A stretch of DNA of 64,000 nucleotides from Odiellus spinosus (lineage: Eukaryota; Arthropoda; Arachnida; Opiliones; Phalangiidae). The position numbers and the translations under genes are program-made. Of the stretch, positions 1-15,200 are shown piece by piece. A model generated the notes under the pieces. That model saw nothing but the letters and a program-made list of their open reading frames with translations. It did no database searches and was not told the DNA's origin. Position 1 is the stretch's first letter; every line of letters starts with the position of its first letter. The stretch lies in assembly GCA_963920705.1 (NCBI GenBank), contig OY987232.1:15005726-15069725 (forward strand), given 5' to 3'.

Positions 1-3000
1 AGTTTCAGTGGCAATAGAAGAACTGCCTTTCGGAACATAGGTAGATGGTATTGTAGCTGAAGCGGAAGTAGATGATACTGTAATTGCAGCGGAAGTAGAT
101 GAACTAGATAACTTCATTGTTTCCGCACTACTTTCCGATGATAAGCGAGGAGTAACTTTATGGAAAGTAATTCTTTCGGATGTTACTTCAGGAATAATTA
201 TCGAGCTAGTACTTGTTTCGGATGTTATTTTTGGAGAAATTGTAGACCTAGTAGTAGCTTTCGGAACAAAAGTAGATGGTTCGGTCGTAGTACTACTTTG
301 CGAAAGTATGGTCGATAAAGGTGTCGAAGAACTTATTTTTAATCCAGTCCAATTTTTTGGAGTAGCTGTCGACATAGCAGTTGTTTCGGATGTTTTTGTA
401 GGGGTGATTGTCGAACTAGAGTGGCTTTTCGTTGTGATGTTAGATGTGACTGTCGACAAAGAAAGGGTTTCTTTCCGAGTAGTTTTATTTATAATAAAGG
501 TTAATGGTTCGGTAGAGGTAGTGGAAGGCATGCTAGATAATTCCATTGTTTCCACGCTACTTTGTGCAGAGATAGTTGATAAAGGCATCTTGGAACTTGG
601 AGCAATAGTATTAGATGATATGCTAGGAGTGACTGGAGACATAGAACTAGTTTCGGATGTTACGTTAGAATGGGTCATGTAATGTTGAGGTATTTTGGTG
701 GTGAAAAACGAAATTGTAAAAGAAGATTCTTTCTTTAAACTTACAGTAGAAAAATACGCTGTTTTAGGTTTATGCGTTGAAAATAAAGTGTTTAGGTGGT
801 ACGCGCATAGTTCTGTCTTCGTAGTTGTAGTAGGAGTACTAGATAACTCAGTTCCTTCGCTAATATTTTGAGTTTTGATGGTTGCGCTTGGTGTCGTGGT
901 ACTTATAGTTACTTCAGCAGTAGCTTCATATTTTATGTTAGGAGTTACTGTCGACAGAATACGGCTTTCGGATGTAATGCTAGGATAAAATGTCGACATA
1001 GTAATAGTTTGGGAGTGTTTAATAGAAGAAATTGTCGGCATATAAGTTGTTTCGATAGTAGCTTTTTCAGGAGTACTATTCGATGTAGGAATCGTGGAAC
1101 CTTTGGTTAATTCAGTACTAGTTTCGATTGTCAAGCTAGGAGTGACGGTCGACATAGTAATAATATCGGATTTAAAGATAGGAGTTACTGTAGACCTAGT
1201 GCTTGTTTCGAATTTTATGCTAGGAGTAACAGTCGAACCAACACTAACTTCGGATGTTACTCTAGGAGTTGCTGTTGACATAGTACTAGATTCTAATGTA
1301 ATGTTAGGAGTGACTGTCGATTTAGTACTAATTTCGAATGATATGCTAGGAGTGAATATCGACATAGTACTAGTTTCAGTGGTCATGGTTGGAGTGAGTG
1401 ACGATCTAACAGGGTTTCTGGTTGTTTTGTTTGTCATGACTGTCGATAAAGAAAAGGATTCGGAATATTTTGAGTATGAAGGCAATTTTTTAGTAAAATG
1501 TACGGTAGGGATTGAAGTTTCTTTCTTAGTACTTTCAGTTGCTATGAAATAACTGCATTTCGGAACAAACGTTGATGGTTCCGTAGAGGCAATGGAAGTA
1601 GACGTGTTAGATAACTCCATTGTTTGCGTACTACTTCGTGAAGTGATGCTAGATTTCGATGTTTCGATGGAAATTATTTTGATAGTAGGGATTGAAGTTT
1701 CTTTCTTAGTAGTTGTACTTGCAATAAAAGAACTGCTTTTCGGACCAAAAGTATACGGTTCTGTAGAGGTAGCGGGAGTAGATGTACTAGATAAGTGCAT
1801 TATTTTCGCACTACTTTGACCAGTGATGGTCAATAAAGGTGTGTTGGAACTTATGGGAACTTCTGTACTAATTTCGGATGCTAAACTAGGAGTAACTGTC
1901 GACATAGGGATTGTTTTGGATGGTATTGTAGGAGTGATAGTGATTGTTTTGGATGGTATTGTAGGAGTGATAGTCGAACTAGTACGTATTTTAGTTGTTG
2001 TTGTCGTCGTGACTGCCATCAAAGAAACGGTTTTGGAATAAGGCTTTGTTTTGTTAGTAGAAAATAATGCTGGAGATGAAATTTCTTTCCAAGTAGTTTC
2101 AGTTGTAGATGTACTAGGTAACTTCATTGTTTCTGCACTACTTTTAACGGTGATGGTCGATAAAGGTGTAGTGGAACTTATGGTTTCTCCAGTTCTAGTT
2201 TCGGATGATACGCTAGGAGTGACTTTATGCAAAGTATTTGTTTCGGATTTTATTTTAGGAGTCATTGTCCAACTAGTACTTGATTCCGATGCTATTTTTG
2301 AAGTAATTGTAGACTTGGTAGTAGTTTTTGGAACAAAAGTATCCGATTCTGTACTTATTTTCACTCCAGTTATATTTTTTGATGCTATACTAGGAGTAAC
2401 TGTCGACAAAGTACTTGTTTCGAATGTTTTTGTAGGAGTGATTGTCGAACTAGTGTGGGTAGTCGACAAAGGAAGGGTATCTTTAACAGTAGCTTCAGTT
2501 ACAACAAAAGTTAATGGTTCTGTAGTGGAAGCGGAAGGTGTGCTAGATAACTCCCTTGATTCCACTTTAATTTGTGTAGGGATAGTCGATAAACGTATCG
2601 TGGAGCTTATCGTACAAGTTTCGGATGCTGATGACATAGTGATTGCTTTGGATGTTATAGTAGGAATGATTGTCGACATAATACTAGTTTTGGATTTAAT
2701 TCTGGGTTCGACTGGAGAAATAAAACTAGTTTCAGATGATAAGCTAGGAGTGCCTTGTAGCATAGTACTAGTTTTTGACACTATGCTAGGAGTGCCTGTT
2801 GACGTAGTTCTAGGTTCGGATGTGATGCTAGGACTGACTGTCGATATAGTACTACTTTCAGATTTTATGCTAGGAATAACCGTCAATAAAGTACTAGTTT
2901 CGGGTGTGATGCTAGGAGCGACTGTCGATATAGTACTAGTTTCGATTTGTGAGCTAGAAGGTCCTTTTGATCTAGTTTTAGATTCGGATGTTATGATAAG

Positions 3001-6000
3001 AGTACCTGTTGACATAGTACTACTTTCGGTTGTGTTGCTAGGAGTGACTGTCCACATAATATTAGCTTCCGACGTTATAATAGGAGTGACTGTTAACACA
3101 GTACTCGTTGCGGAGGTTTCAATAGGTGTGATGGTCGACATAGTACTAGTTTCGAATATCATGCTAGAAGTTTCGAATATTATGCTAGGAGAGACAGTCG
3201 ATAGTGTATTAGTTTCAGATGTTTTGCTAGAAGTAAATGTCGACATAGTACTAGTTTTGGATGTTATGCTAGAAGTGCCTGTTGATTTAGTTATAGATTC
3301 GGATGTTATGATAGGAGTGCCTTTTAACATAGTACTTCTTTCGGATGTTATGATAGGAGTACCTGTTGACATAGTACTACTTTCGGTTGTGTTGCTAGGA
3401 GTGACTGTCCACATAATATTAGCTTCCGATGTTATAATAGGAGTGACTGTTAGCACAGTACTCGTGGCGGAGGTTTCAATAGGTGTGATGGTCGACATAG
3501 TACTAGTTTCGGATATCATGCTAGAAGTTTCGAATATTATGCTAGGAGAGACAGTCGATAGTGTATTAGTTTCAGATGTTTTGCTAGAAGTAAATGTCGA
3601 CATAGTACTAGTTTTGGATGTTATGTTAGAAGAAACAGTCGACATTGTACTAGTTTTGGACGTTAGGCTAGGAGTGACTGTGGACAAAATAATTTCGGGT
3701 GTAATGCTAGGAGTTACTGTCGACATAGTACTAGATTCGAATGTAATTTTAGGAGTTACTGTTTCAAATGATGTTCTAGGAGTGATTGTTAACATAGTAC
3801 TTATTTCGGACGTTACGTTAGGAGAGACGGTCAACAAAGTACTAGTTTCGTATGTAATGGTAGGAGAAACTGTCGACATAAAAATAGTTTTGTATGTTGG
3901 TTTAGGAGTGATTGTCGGCATAGTGTGGCTTTTCGTCATGTTAGATGTGATTGTCGACAAAGAAAGAATTTCGGAATATGAGGCTGGGATTGAAGTTTCT
4001 TTCCTACTAGTTTCATTTACAAAAAAGGATAACGTAGCGGAAAAAGGTGTACTTGATAACTCCACTGTTTTCGTATTTTTTTCTGCAGTGAAGGTCGATA
4101 AAGGTATCGTGGAACTTATAGTATAAATTTCGGAAGATATGCTAGGACTTCTTGTATACATAGAACTAGTTTCGGATGTAACGTTAGTGGTCAATTTCGA
4201 GATTGAAGGAGTTTTGTCATGTTTAGTTTTTTCCGTGGTAAAAAGTGAAATTTGTTTCTTTGAGCTTACAGAGGATAAAGAAACCGTATTAGGCTTATAA
4301 GTTGAAAATAACGTGCGAAGATGGTACGCGCATAACTCTGTCGTCGGATTTATTGTAAAAATGGGAGTACTAGTTAGCTCCACATTTTCCGTTATATTTT
4401 GATTCGTGATGGTTACTGTAGGCGTCGTGGATTTTACAGTGACTTCTGGAGTCTCAGATGTTGGTGTAGGCGTAACTTTTGATAAAGATCGGTTTTCAGA
4501 GGCAATTGTCGTAAAAGAGCTAGTTTCGGATATCAAGCTAGGAGTCAATCTCGATGTAGTAGTTTCGAAATTTATACTAGTTTCTGAGGTGATTCTAGGA
4601 ATGACTGTTGTCATAGGACTATATTCGGATGTTATTCTAGAAGTAACAATTGACTTGGTACTTGTTTCGGACGTTATGCTAGGAGCGCGTGTAGACATAG
4701 TACTAGTTTCAGATCTGATGCTTGGAGTGGATGTGGACATAGGAATAGTTCGGGATATAATTCTGGGAAGGGATGTCGACATAGTACTAGTTTCGGGAGT
4801 TACTATCGATATAATACTAGCTTCTGAAATGATGGTTGGATAACCTGTGGGCAATGTACTTGTTTTGGATGTTATGCTAGGGGTGACTGTCGATATAGTA
4901 CTAATTTCGGATGATATGCTAGGAGTTCCTTTAGACATAATACTAGTTTCGTTTGTGATGCTAGGAGTGACTGTTGATGTAGTACTATTTTCCGAAGAGA
5001 TGGTTGGAGTGCCTGTGGACATAGTTCTGGATTCATATGTGATGCTAGGAGTATATGTCGACGTAAAAGTAGTTTCGTATATTATGCTAGGAATGGATGT
5101 CGACATGGTACTAATTTTCGAAGTAATGGTTGGGATACCGGTTGACTTAGTTCCAGATTCGGATGTGATATTACGAGTTATTGTCGACATTGAACTAGAT
5201 TCGGATGCGATGCCAGGAGTTACTGTCGATATAGTACTTCTCTCAGATGTAATGTTAGGGACGACTGTTGATATGGTACTACTTTCGGATATTATGCTAG
5301 GCGCTACTATTGATATAGTACTAGTTTCCGAAGTGATGGTTGGATAGCCTGCGGGTATCGTACTCGGCTTGGATGTTATGCTAAGAGTACCTGTCGACAT
5401 AGTACTAGATTCGAATGTAATTTTAGGAGATACTGTAGATATAGCACTTGTTTCAAATGATTTTCTAGGAGTGATTGTTAACATAGTACTTATTTTGGAT
5501 GTTACGTTAGAGGTTAACAAGGTACTAGTTTCGTTTTTAATACTAGGAGAAACTGTCGACATAGAAATAGTTTTGTATGTTTGTTTAGGAGTGATTGTCG
5601 GCATAGTGTGGCTTTTCGTCATGTTAGATGTGATTGTCGACAAAGAAAGAATTTCGGAATATGAGGCTGGGATTGAAGTTTCTTTCCTACTAGTTTCATT
5701 TACAATAAAGGATAATGTAGCGGAAAAAGGTGTACTTGATAACTCCACTGTTTTCGTATTTTTTTCCGCAGTGAAGGTTGATAAAGGTATCGTGGAACTT
5801 ATAGTATAAGTTTCGGAAGATATGCTAGGACTTACTGTATACATAGAACTAGTTTCGGATGTAACGTTAGTGGTCAATTTCGAGATTGAAGGAGTTTTGT
5901 CATGTTTAGTTTTTTCCGTGGTAAAAAGTGAAATTTCTTTCTTTGAACTTACAGAGGATAAAGAAACTGTATTAGGCTTATAAGTTGAAAATAACGTACG

Positions 6001-6240
6001 AAGATGGTACGCGCATAGCTCTGTCGTCGGATTTATTGTAAGAATGGGAGTACTAGTTAGCTCTACTTTTTCCGTTATATTTTGATTCGTGATGGTTACA
6101 GCAGGCGTCGTGGATTTTACAGTGACTTCAGGAGTCTCCGATGTTGATGTTGATAAAGATCGGTTTTCAGAGGCAATGGTAGAATTATTTGTCGTAATAA
6201 AGCTAGTTCCAATTGGCAAGCTAGGAGTCCCTGTGGACAT
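1..6240 (-). repeat. C-proximal diverged zone: degenerate 14-residue repeats mixed with ELCAYH modules
   Basis: Minus-strand 42-bp units are still recognisable (SITSETST-like octets recur) but differ from each other at many positions. They are interrupted by longer non-14-residue modules that contain ELCAYH motifs at about 796-813, 4,321-4,338 and 6,004-6,021. This is part of the giant reading frame, which remains open throughout and runs off the left edge. The divergence contrasts with the near-identity of the core array. Confidence 0.8.
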
Positions 6241-9200
6241 AGTACTAATTTCGGATGATACGCTGTGATTAACTGTCGACATAACACTAGTTTTGAATGT
6301 TTTGCTAGGAGTGACTGTCAATAAAGTACTAGTTTTGAATTGTGAACTAGGAATGCCTGTTTTCATAGTACTGGCTTCGGATGTTATGCCAGGAGTGGTT
6401 CTTGATATATTACTTGTTTCGTATGTGACGCTAAGAGTGGGTATTGTCGTAGCACTACTTTCGGACTTTATACTAGGAGTGACAGTCAATAAAGCCGTAG
6501 ATTCGCGCATGATTCTAGGAGTTACTGTCGTAGTAGTACTAGTTTCCGTAATAATGGTTTGCGTAGACATGGTACAAGTTTCTGATGTTGTGCTAAGAAT
6601 GCTTGTCCTCATACTACTAGTTTCGTATGATATGGTAGGAATGCCGGTTACCATAATACTAGTTTCAGATGTGATTCTAGGAGTAGATGTCAACATAGCA
6701 CTAGTTTTCGATGTTATGCTAGGAGTAAATTTCTTCGTAGAACTAGTTTCCGAAATTAGGGTTGGTGTTCCTATGGACAAAGTACTCCTTTCGGATGTTA
6801 TACTAGGAGTGCCGGTCGTCATATTACTAATTTCGGATGTGATACGAGGAGTGACTGTCGATAAAGAACCAGTAACGAATGTTATGCTAGGAGTGCCTGT
6901 CAACATAACAGTATTTTCTGATGTTATTCTAGGAGTGGATGTCGACATAGCACTAGTTTCGGATGTTATGCTAGGAGTAACAGTTGACTTGGTACTTGTT
7001 TCAGATGTTGTGATAGGAGTAACAATCGTCTTAGGACTGATTTCGGATGTTAGGCTAGTAGTAACTGTCGAAAGAGTACTAGTTTCGGAAGTGGTGCTAG
7101 GAGTAACTGTGGACATATTACTAGTTTCGGATGTCATGCTAGGAGTCACTCTCGATGTAGTAGTAGTTTCGAAATTTATGCTAGGATTTACTGTCGGCAT
7201 AGTACTTGTTTCTGAAGTGATTCTAGGAATGACTGTCGACATAGGACTATTTTCGGATGTTATTCTATCAGTAACAGTTGACTTGGTACTTGTTTCGCAC
7301 GTTATGCTAGGAGTGGATGTCGATATAGTTCTAGTTTCGGATTTAATGCTAGGAGTGCGTGTAGACAAAGTTTCAAATCTGATGCTTGGAGTGGATGTTG
7401 ACATAGTTCTAGTTCGCGATTTGATGCTGGGAAAGGATGCCGACATAGTACTAGTTTCGGATGCTATGCCTGTCGATATAGAAATAGATTCGGATGTGAT
7501 GCTAGGTGTGGATGTCCACCACCTAGTTTCCGAATTGATGGCTGGAGAGCCTGTGGACAAAGTACTAGTTTCAGATGCTATGCTAGGAGTCAATATAGTA
7601 CTAGTTTCGGATATTATGCTTCGAGTAGATGTCGACAAAGTGCTAATTTCGGATGATATGCTAGGAATGCTTGTTGACATAATACTACTTTTCAATGTAA
7701 TGGCTGGAATAACTGTTGATATAGTACTCTCGGATGTTATGTTTGGGCTGACTGTCAATACAGTATTACTTTCGGAAGTTATGCTGGGAGTTATTATCGA
7801 TATAATACTAGTTTCCGAAGTGATGGTTGAATAGCCTGTGGGCAATGAACTCCTTTTAGATGTTATGCTAGGCGTGACTAGCGATATAGTACTAATTTCG
7901 GATGATATGCTAGGAGTTCCTTTAGACATAGTACTAGTTTCGTTTGTGATGCTAGGAGTGACTGTTGATATAGTACTATTTTCCGAAGTGATGGTTGGAG
8001 TGCGTGTGGACATAGTTCTCGATTTGGATGTGATGCTAGGAGTATGTGTCGACGAAGTAGTAGTTTCGTATGTTATGCTGGGAATGGATGTCGACATAGT
8101 ACTAATTTTCGAAGTAATAGTTTGGATGCCGGTTGACTTAGTTCCAGTTTCGGATGTTATACTAGGAGTTATTTTCGACATATAACTAGATTCGGATGCG
8201 ATGCCAGGAGTTACTGTCGATATAGTACTTCCCTCGGATGTTATGATGGGGACGACTGTCGATATAGTACTTCCCTCAGATGTTATGATAGGGACGACTG
8301 TCGATATAGTACTAGTTTCCAAAGTGATGGTTGGATAGCCTATGGGTATGGTACTCGGCTTGGATGTTATGCTAGGAGTACCTGTCGATATCGTACTAAT
8401 TACGGATGATATGCTAGGAGTGGCATAAGACATAGTACTAGTTTCGTTTATGATTGTAGGAGTGGCTGTTGATATAGTACTATTTATCGAAGTGATGGTT
8501 ATAGTGCCTGTGGACATAGTTCTCGTTTCGGATGCAATGCTTGGAGTGGATGTCGAAATAGTACTATTTTCGGATGTAATGCTTGGAGTGGATATCGAAG
8601 GAGTTCTAGTTTCGGATGTAATGCTTGGATTGTATGTGGACAAAGTACTGGTAGGAATGACAGTTGACATAGTACTAGTTTCAAATGTTATGCTTGGAGT
8701 AGATGTCAACATAGAAGTTTCGGATGTACTTTGTATAGTAGATGTCGACAGATTACTAGTTTCGGATATAATGCTTTGAGTGGATTTTAACATAGTACAA
8801 GTTTCGGATGTAATGCTTGGAGTGCCTATCGATAAAGTACTAGTTTCGTATGTTATGTTTGGAGTTGATGTCAACATAGTATTACTTTTGGGTGCAATGG
8901 TTGGAGTTGATGTCGAAAGAGTACTAGTTCCGTATGCAAGGCTTGGAGTGGATTTCGTTAGAGTACTTATTTCGGATGATATACTATAAGTGCCTGTGGA
9001 CATAGTACTAGCTTCGGATGTTATGCTTGGAGTACTAGCTTCCGATATAATGCTTGGAGTGGATGTCGACATAGTAGTATTTTCGAATGTAATTTTTATA
9101 GTAGATGTCGAGAGATTACTAATTTCGGATGTAATGCTTGGAGTGAATTTCGACAGAGTACTTATTTCGGATGATTTACTAGGAGTGAATGTGGGCAAAG

Positions 9201-12200
9201 TACTAGTTTCGTATGCTTTCCTTGGAGTGACTGTCAAAATAGTACTAATTTCCGAAATGATGGTTGGAGTGCCTGAGGACATAGCTCTTGATTCGGATGT
9301 GATCCTTGGAGTGGATGTCGATATAGTACTTTTTTCGGATGATATGCTAGGGGTACCATTGGACAAAGTACTCTTTTCGGATGTGATGCCTATCGATATA
9401 GTACTAGTTTCGGATGTTACTCTTGGAGTGGTAGTCGATATAGTAATTGTTTCGGATGTAATGCTAGGAGTGGATGTCGACGGAGAACTAGTTTCAGATT
9501 TAATGCTTAGAGTTGATGATGACAGAGTACTTATTACGGATGATATAACAGAAGTGCCTGTAGAAATAGTACTAGTTTCGGATGATATGCTAGGAGTGCC
9601 TGTGGACATAGTACTAGTTTCGGATGATATGCTAGGAGTGCCTGTTGACAAAGTACTAATTTCAGATGTTATACAAGGAGTGCCTGTCGACTTAGTACTA
9701 ATTTCGGTTGTAATGCTTGGAGTGGATGTCAACATAGTACTTGTTTCGGATGTAATGCTAGGAGTGGATGTCGACGGAGAACTAGTTTCTGATTTAATGC
9801 TTAGAGTTGATGACGACAGAGTACTTATTACGGATGATATAACAGGAGTGCCTGTGGAAATAGTACTAGTTTCGGATGTGATGCTTTGAGATCCTGTGGA
9901 GAATGTACTAGTTTCGGGTGATACTCTAGGAGTGCCTGTTGACAAAGTATTAGTTTCGGATGTAATGCTTGGAGTGGATATCGACAGAGTATTTATTTCG
10001 GAAGATATTCTATTAGTGCCTGTGGAAAGAGAACTAATTTCGGATGATATGGTAGGAAAGCCGGCTGATATAGTACTAGTTTCAAATGTTATGCTTGGAG
10101 TACATTTCGACAGAGCACTAGTCTCGGATGTTTTGCTTGGAGTGAATGTCGAATGAGTTCTAGATTCGGATGATATGTTTTTAGTGGAAGTCGACAGAGT
10201 ACTAGATTCGGCTGTAATGCTTAAAGTGGATGTCGACAGAGTACTTTTTTCAGGTATAATACTAGGGGTGCCAGTGGACAAAGCACTAGTTTCAAATGTT
10301 ATACTAGGAGTGCTTTTCGACAATTTGCAAGTTTCGGATGTTTTATTTGGAGTGGATGCCAATATAGTACTTATTTCCAAAGTGATGGTTGGAGTGCCTT
10401 TGGACATAGTTCTAGATTCGGATATGATGCTCGGAATGTATGTCGATATAGTCCTAGTTTTGGATGTAATTCTAGGAGTGGATGTTGACAGAGTACTTAT
10501 TTCGGATGATATGCTAGGAGTGCCCTTCGACATAGTACTAATTTCGGATGTTATGCTTGGAGTGACTGTCAAGATAGTACTAATTTCCGAAGTGAGGCTA
10601 GGAGTGCCTATCGATATACTACTAGTTTCGGGTGTTATTCTTGGAGTGGATGTCGACATAATACTAGTTTTGGTTGCAATGCCTGAAATGGAGGTCAAAA
10701 GAGTACTAGTTTCGGAAAAAATGCTTGCAGAGGATGTCGACATAGTAGTTCCGGATGTAATTCTTGGAGTGCATGTCGACAGACGAGTAGTTTCGGATGG
10801 TAAGTTAGGAAAGATCGTTGACAAAGTACTAGTTTCGAAGGTTATGCTAGAAGTGATTGTCGACAAAGTTCTAGTTTCGGATGAAATGCCAGGAGTGGTT
10901 GTGGTCATGGTAAAAGTTTCGGCTGTCATGCTCGGAATGAATGTCGCTAAAGTACTAATTTCGGTTGTTAAGTTAGGAGTAACAGTTGCTATAGTACTAG
11001 TTTCGGTTGTTAAGTTAGGGGTCACAGTTGCCATAGTACTAGTTTCGGTTATTATGCTAGGAATGACAGATGATATTGTCTGTCTTTCGGAATATGGAGT
11101 TATTTCGATAGTATAATAAATGGTAGCAGTCGGTCTTGCTTTCGTTGTTTGAGAGGTTATTTTTGTAGGGCTTGATGGTGTACAAGTTGATGGCAATTTA
11201 CTTATATGATATGGACATAAGTTTGTTGTCTCAGCTGCAGAAGAACTTGCTGTCGATATAGTACTAGTTTCAGATGTAATGCTTAAAGCGGATGTCGAAA
11301 GAGTACTGGTTTCGAATTTAATGCTTGGAGTAGATGTCGAAAGAGTACTAGTTGCGCTTGTAATGCTTGGAGTAGATGTAGAAAGAGTACTAGTTGCGCT
11401 TGTAATGCTTGGAGTAGATGTCGAAAGAGTACTAGCTTCAGATTTAATGCTTAGAGTTGATGACGACAGAGTACTTATTACGGATGATATAACAGGAGTG
11501 CCTGTGGAAATAGTACTAGTTTCGGATGATATGCTAGGAGTGCCTGTGGACATAGTACTAATTTCGGATGACATGCTAGTAGTCCCTGTTGACAAAGTAC
11601 TAATTTCAGATGTTATACTAGGAGTGCCTGTCGACATAGTTTCGGACGTAATGTTTGGAGAGGATGTCGATAGAGTACTACTTTCGGATGTTGTGTTTGG
11701 AATGGATGTCAAAAGAGTACTACTTTCGGATGTTGTGTTTGGAATGGATGTCGAAAGAGTACTAGTTACGGTTTTGAGGCTTGGAGTGAATGTCGAAAGA
11801 ATACTAGTTTCGGATTTAATGCTTGGTGTAGATGAAGGTATAGTACTAATTTCGGATGTTACACTTGAAGTGGCTGTCGATATAGTACTAGTTTCGAATT
11901 TAATGCTTGGTGTAGATGAAGGTATAGTACTAGTTTCGGATTTTACGCTTGGAGAGGTTGTCGATATAGTACTAGTTTCGAATTTAATGCTTGGTGTAGA
12001 TGAAGGTATAGAACTAGTTTCGGAAGTAATGCTGGGAGTGGATGTCGATAGAGTACTAGTTGCGGATGTTGTGCTTGGATTGGATGTCGAAAGAGTACTA
12101 GTTTCGGTTTTGAGGCTTGGAGTGGATGTCGAAAGAATACTCGTTTTGGATTTAATGCTTGGTGTAGATGAAAGTATAGTACTAGTTTCAGATTTAATGC

Positions 12201-15200
12201 TTAGAGTTGATGACGACAGAGTACTTATTACGGATGATATAACAGGAGTGCCTGTGGACATAGTACTAATTTCGGATGATATGCTAGGAGTGCCTGTGGA
12301 CATAGTACTAATTTCGGATGATATGCTAGGAATGCCTGTGGACATAGTACTAGTTTCGGACGTAATGTTTGGAGAGGATGTCGATAGAGTACTACTTTCG
12401 GATGTTGTGTTTGGAATGGATGTCGAAAGAGAACTAGCTTCGGTTTGGAGGCTTGGAGTGGATGTCGAAAGAATTCTTGGCGTATATGAAGATATAGTAC
12501 TAGTTTCGCTTGTAATGCTTGGAGTGGATGTCGAAAGAGTACTAGTTTCGGATTTAATGCTTGGTGTAGATGAAGGTATAGTACTAGTTTCGGATTTAAT
12601 GCTTGGTGTAGATGAAGGTATAGTACTAGTTTCGGATTTAATGCTTCGTGTAGATGAAGATATAGTACTAGTTTCGGATTTTACGCTTGGAGTGGTTGTC
12701 GATATAGTACTAGTTTCGAATTTAATGCTTGGTGTAGATGAAGATATAGTACTAGTTCCGGAAGTAATGCTAGGAGTGGATGTCGACGGAGTACTAGTTT
12801 CAAATTTAATGCTTAGAGTTGATGACGACAGAGTACTTATTACGGATGATATAACAGAAGTGCCTGTGGACATAGTACTAGTTTCGGATGATATAACAGG
12901 AGTGCCTGTGAAAATAGTACTAGTTTCGGATGATTTGCTAGGAGTGCCTGTGGACATAGTACTAATTTCGGATGATATGCTAGGAGTGCCTGTTGACAAA
13001 GTACTAATTTCAGATGTTATACTAGGAGTGTCTGTAGACATAGTACTAGTTTCGGACGTAATGTTTGGAGAGGATGTCGATAGAGTACTACTTTCGGATG
13101 TTGTGTTTGGAATGGATGTCGAAAGAGAACTAGTTTCGGTTTGGAGGCTTGGAGTGGATGTCGAAAGAATTCTTGGCGTAGATGAAGATATAGTACTAGT
13201 TTCGCTTGTAATGCTTGGAGTGGATGTCGAAAGAGTACTAGTTACGGTTTTGAGGCTTGGAGTGGATGTCGAAAGAATACTAGTTTCGGATTTAATGCTT
13301 GGTGTAGATGAAGGTATAGTACTAGTTTCGGATGTTACGCTTGAAGTGGCTGTCGATATAGTACTAGTTTCGAATTTAATGATTGGTGTATATGAAGATA
13401 TAGTACTAGTTTCGAATTTAATGCTTGGTGTAGATGAAGATATAGTACTAGTTTCGGATTTAATGCTTGGAGTTGACGACAGAGTACTTATTACGGATGA
13501 TATAACAGAAGTGCCTGTGGCCATAGTACTAATTTTGGATGCAATGCTTGGTGTAGATGAAGGTATAGTACTAGTTTCGGATGTTACTCTTGGAGTGGAT
13601 GTCGACATAGTGTTAGTTTCGGATTGAATGCTTGGTGTAGATGAAGGTATAGTACTAGTTTCGGACGTAATGCTTGGAGAGGATGTCGATAGAGTAGTAG
13701 TTTCGGTTATGAGGCTTGGAGTGGATGTCGAAAGAATACTTGTCGTAGATGAAGATATAGTACTAGTTTCGCCTGTAATGCTTGGAGTAGATGTCAAAAG
13801 AGTACTAGTTTCGGATTTAATGCTTGGTGTTGACGAAGGTATAGTACTAGTTTCGCTTGTAATGCTTGGAGTATATGTCGAAAGAGTATTACTTTCCGAT
13901 TTAATGCTTGGTGTTGATGAAGGTATAGAACTAGTTTCGCTTGTAATGCTTGGAGTACATGTCGAAAGAGTACTAGTTTCGGATTTAATGCTTGGGGTAG
14001 ATGAAGGTATAGTACTAGTTTCGGATTTAATGCTTGGGGTAGATGAAGGTATAGTACTAGTTTCGGATTTAATGCTTGGGGTAGATGAAGATATAGTACT
14101 AGTTTCGGATGTTACTCTTGGAGTGGTAGTCGATATAGTACTTCTTTCGGATGTAATGCTAGGAGTGGATGTCGACGGAGTACTAGTTTCAGATTTAATG
14201 CTTAGAGTTGACGACAGAGTACTTATTACGGATGATATAACAGAAGTGCCTGTCGACATAGTACTAGATTCGGACGTAATGCTTGGAGAGAATGTCGAAA
14301 GAGTACTAGTTTCGGTTTTGAGGCTTGGAGTGGATGTCGAAAGAATACTTGGCGTAGATGAAGATATAGTATTAGTTTCGCTTGTAATGAATGGAGTAGA
14401 TGTCGAAAGAGTACTAGTTTCGATTGTAATGCTTGGAGTAGATGTCGAAAGAGTACTAGTTGCGCTTGTAATGCTTGGAGTAGATGTCGAAAGAATACTA
14501 GTTTCGGATTTAATGCTTGGTGTTGATGAAGGTATAGAACTAGTTACGCTTGTAATGCTTGGAGTATATGTCGAAAGAGTACTAGTTTCGGATTTAATGC
14601 TTGGTGTTGATGAAGGTAAAGTACTAGTTTCGGATGTTACTCTTGGAGTGGTAGTCGATATAGTACTTGTTTCGAAAGTAATGCTAGGAGTGGATGTCGA
14701 AAGAGTACTAGATTCGGTTTTGAGGCTTGGAGTGGATGTCGAAAGAATACTTGGCCTAGATGAAGATATAGTACTAGTTTCGCTTGTTATGCTTGGAGTA
14801 GATGTCGAAAGAGTACTAGTTTCGGATTTAATGCTTGGTGTAGATGAAGGTATATTACTAGTTTCGGATGTTACTCTTGGAGTGGTAGTCGATATAGTAC
14901 TTGTTTCGAAAGTAATGCTAGGAGTGGATGTCGACGGAGTACTAGTTTCAGATTTAATGCTTAGAGTTGATGACGACAGAGTACTTATTACGGATGATAT
15001 AACAGAAGTGCCTGTCGACATAGTACTAGATTCGGACGTAATACTTGGAGAGAATGTCGATAGAGTACTAGTTTCGGATTTAATGCTTGGTGTTGACGAA
15101 GGTATAGTACTAGTTTCGCTTGTAATGCTTGGAGTATATGTCGAAAGAGTATTACTTTCCGATTTAATGCTTGGTGTTGATGAAGGTATAGAACTAGTTT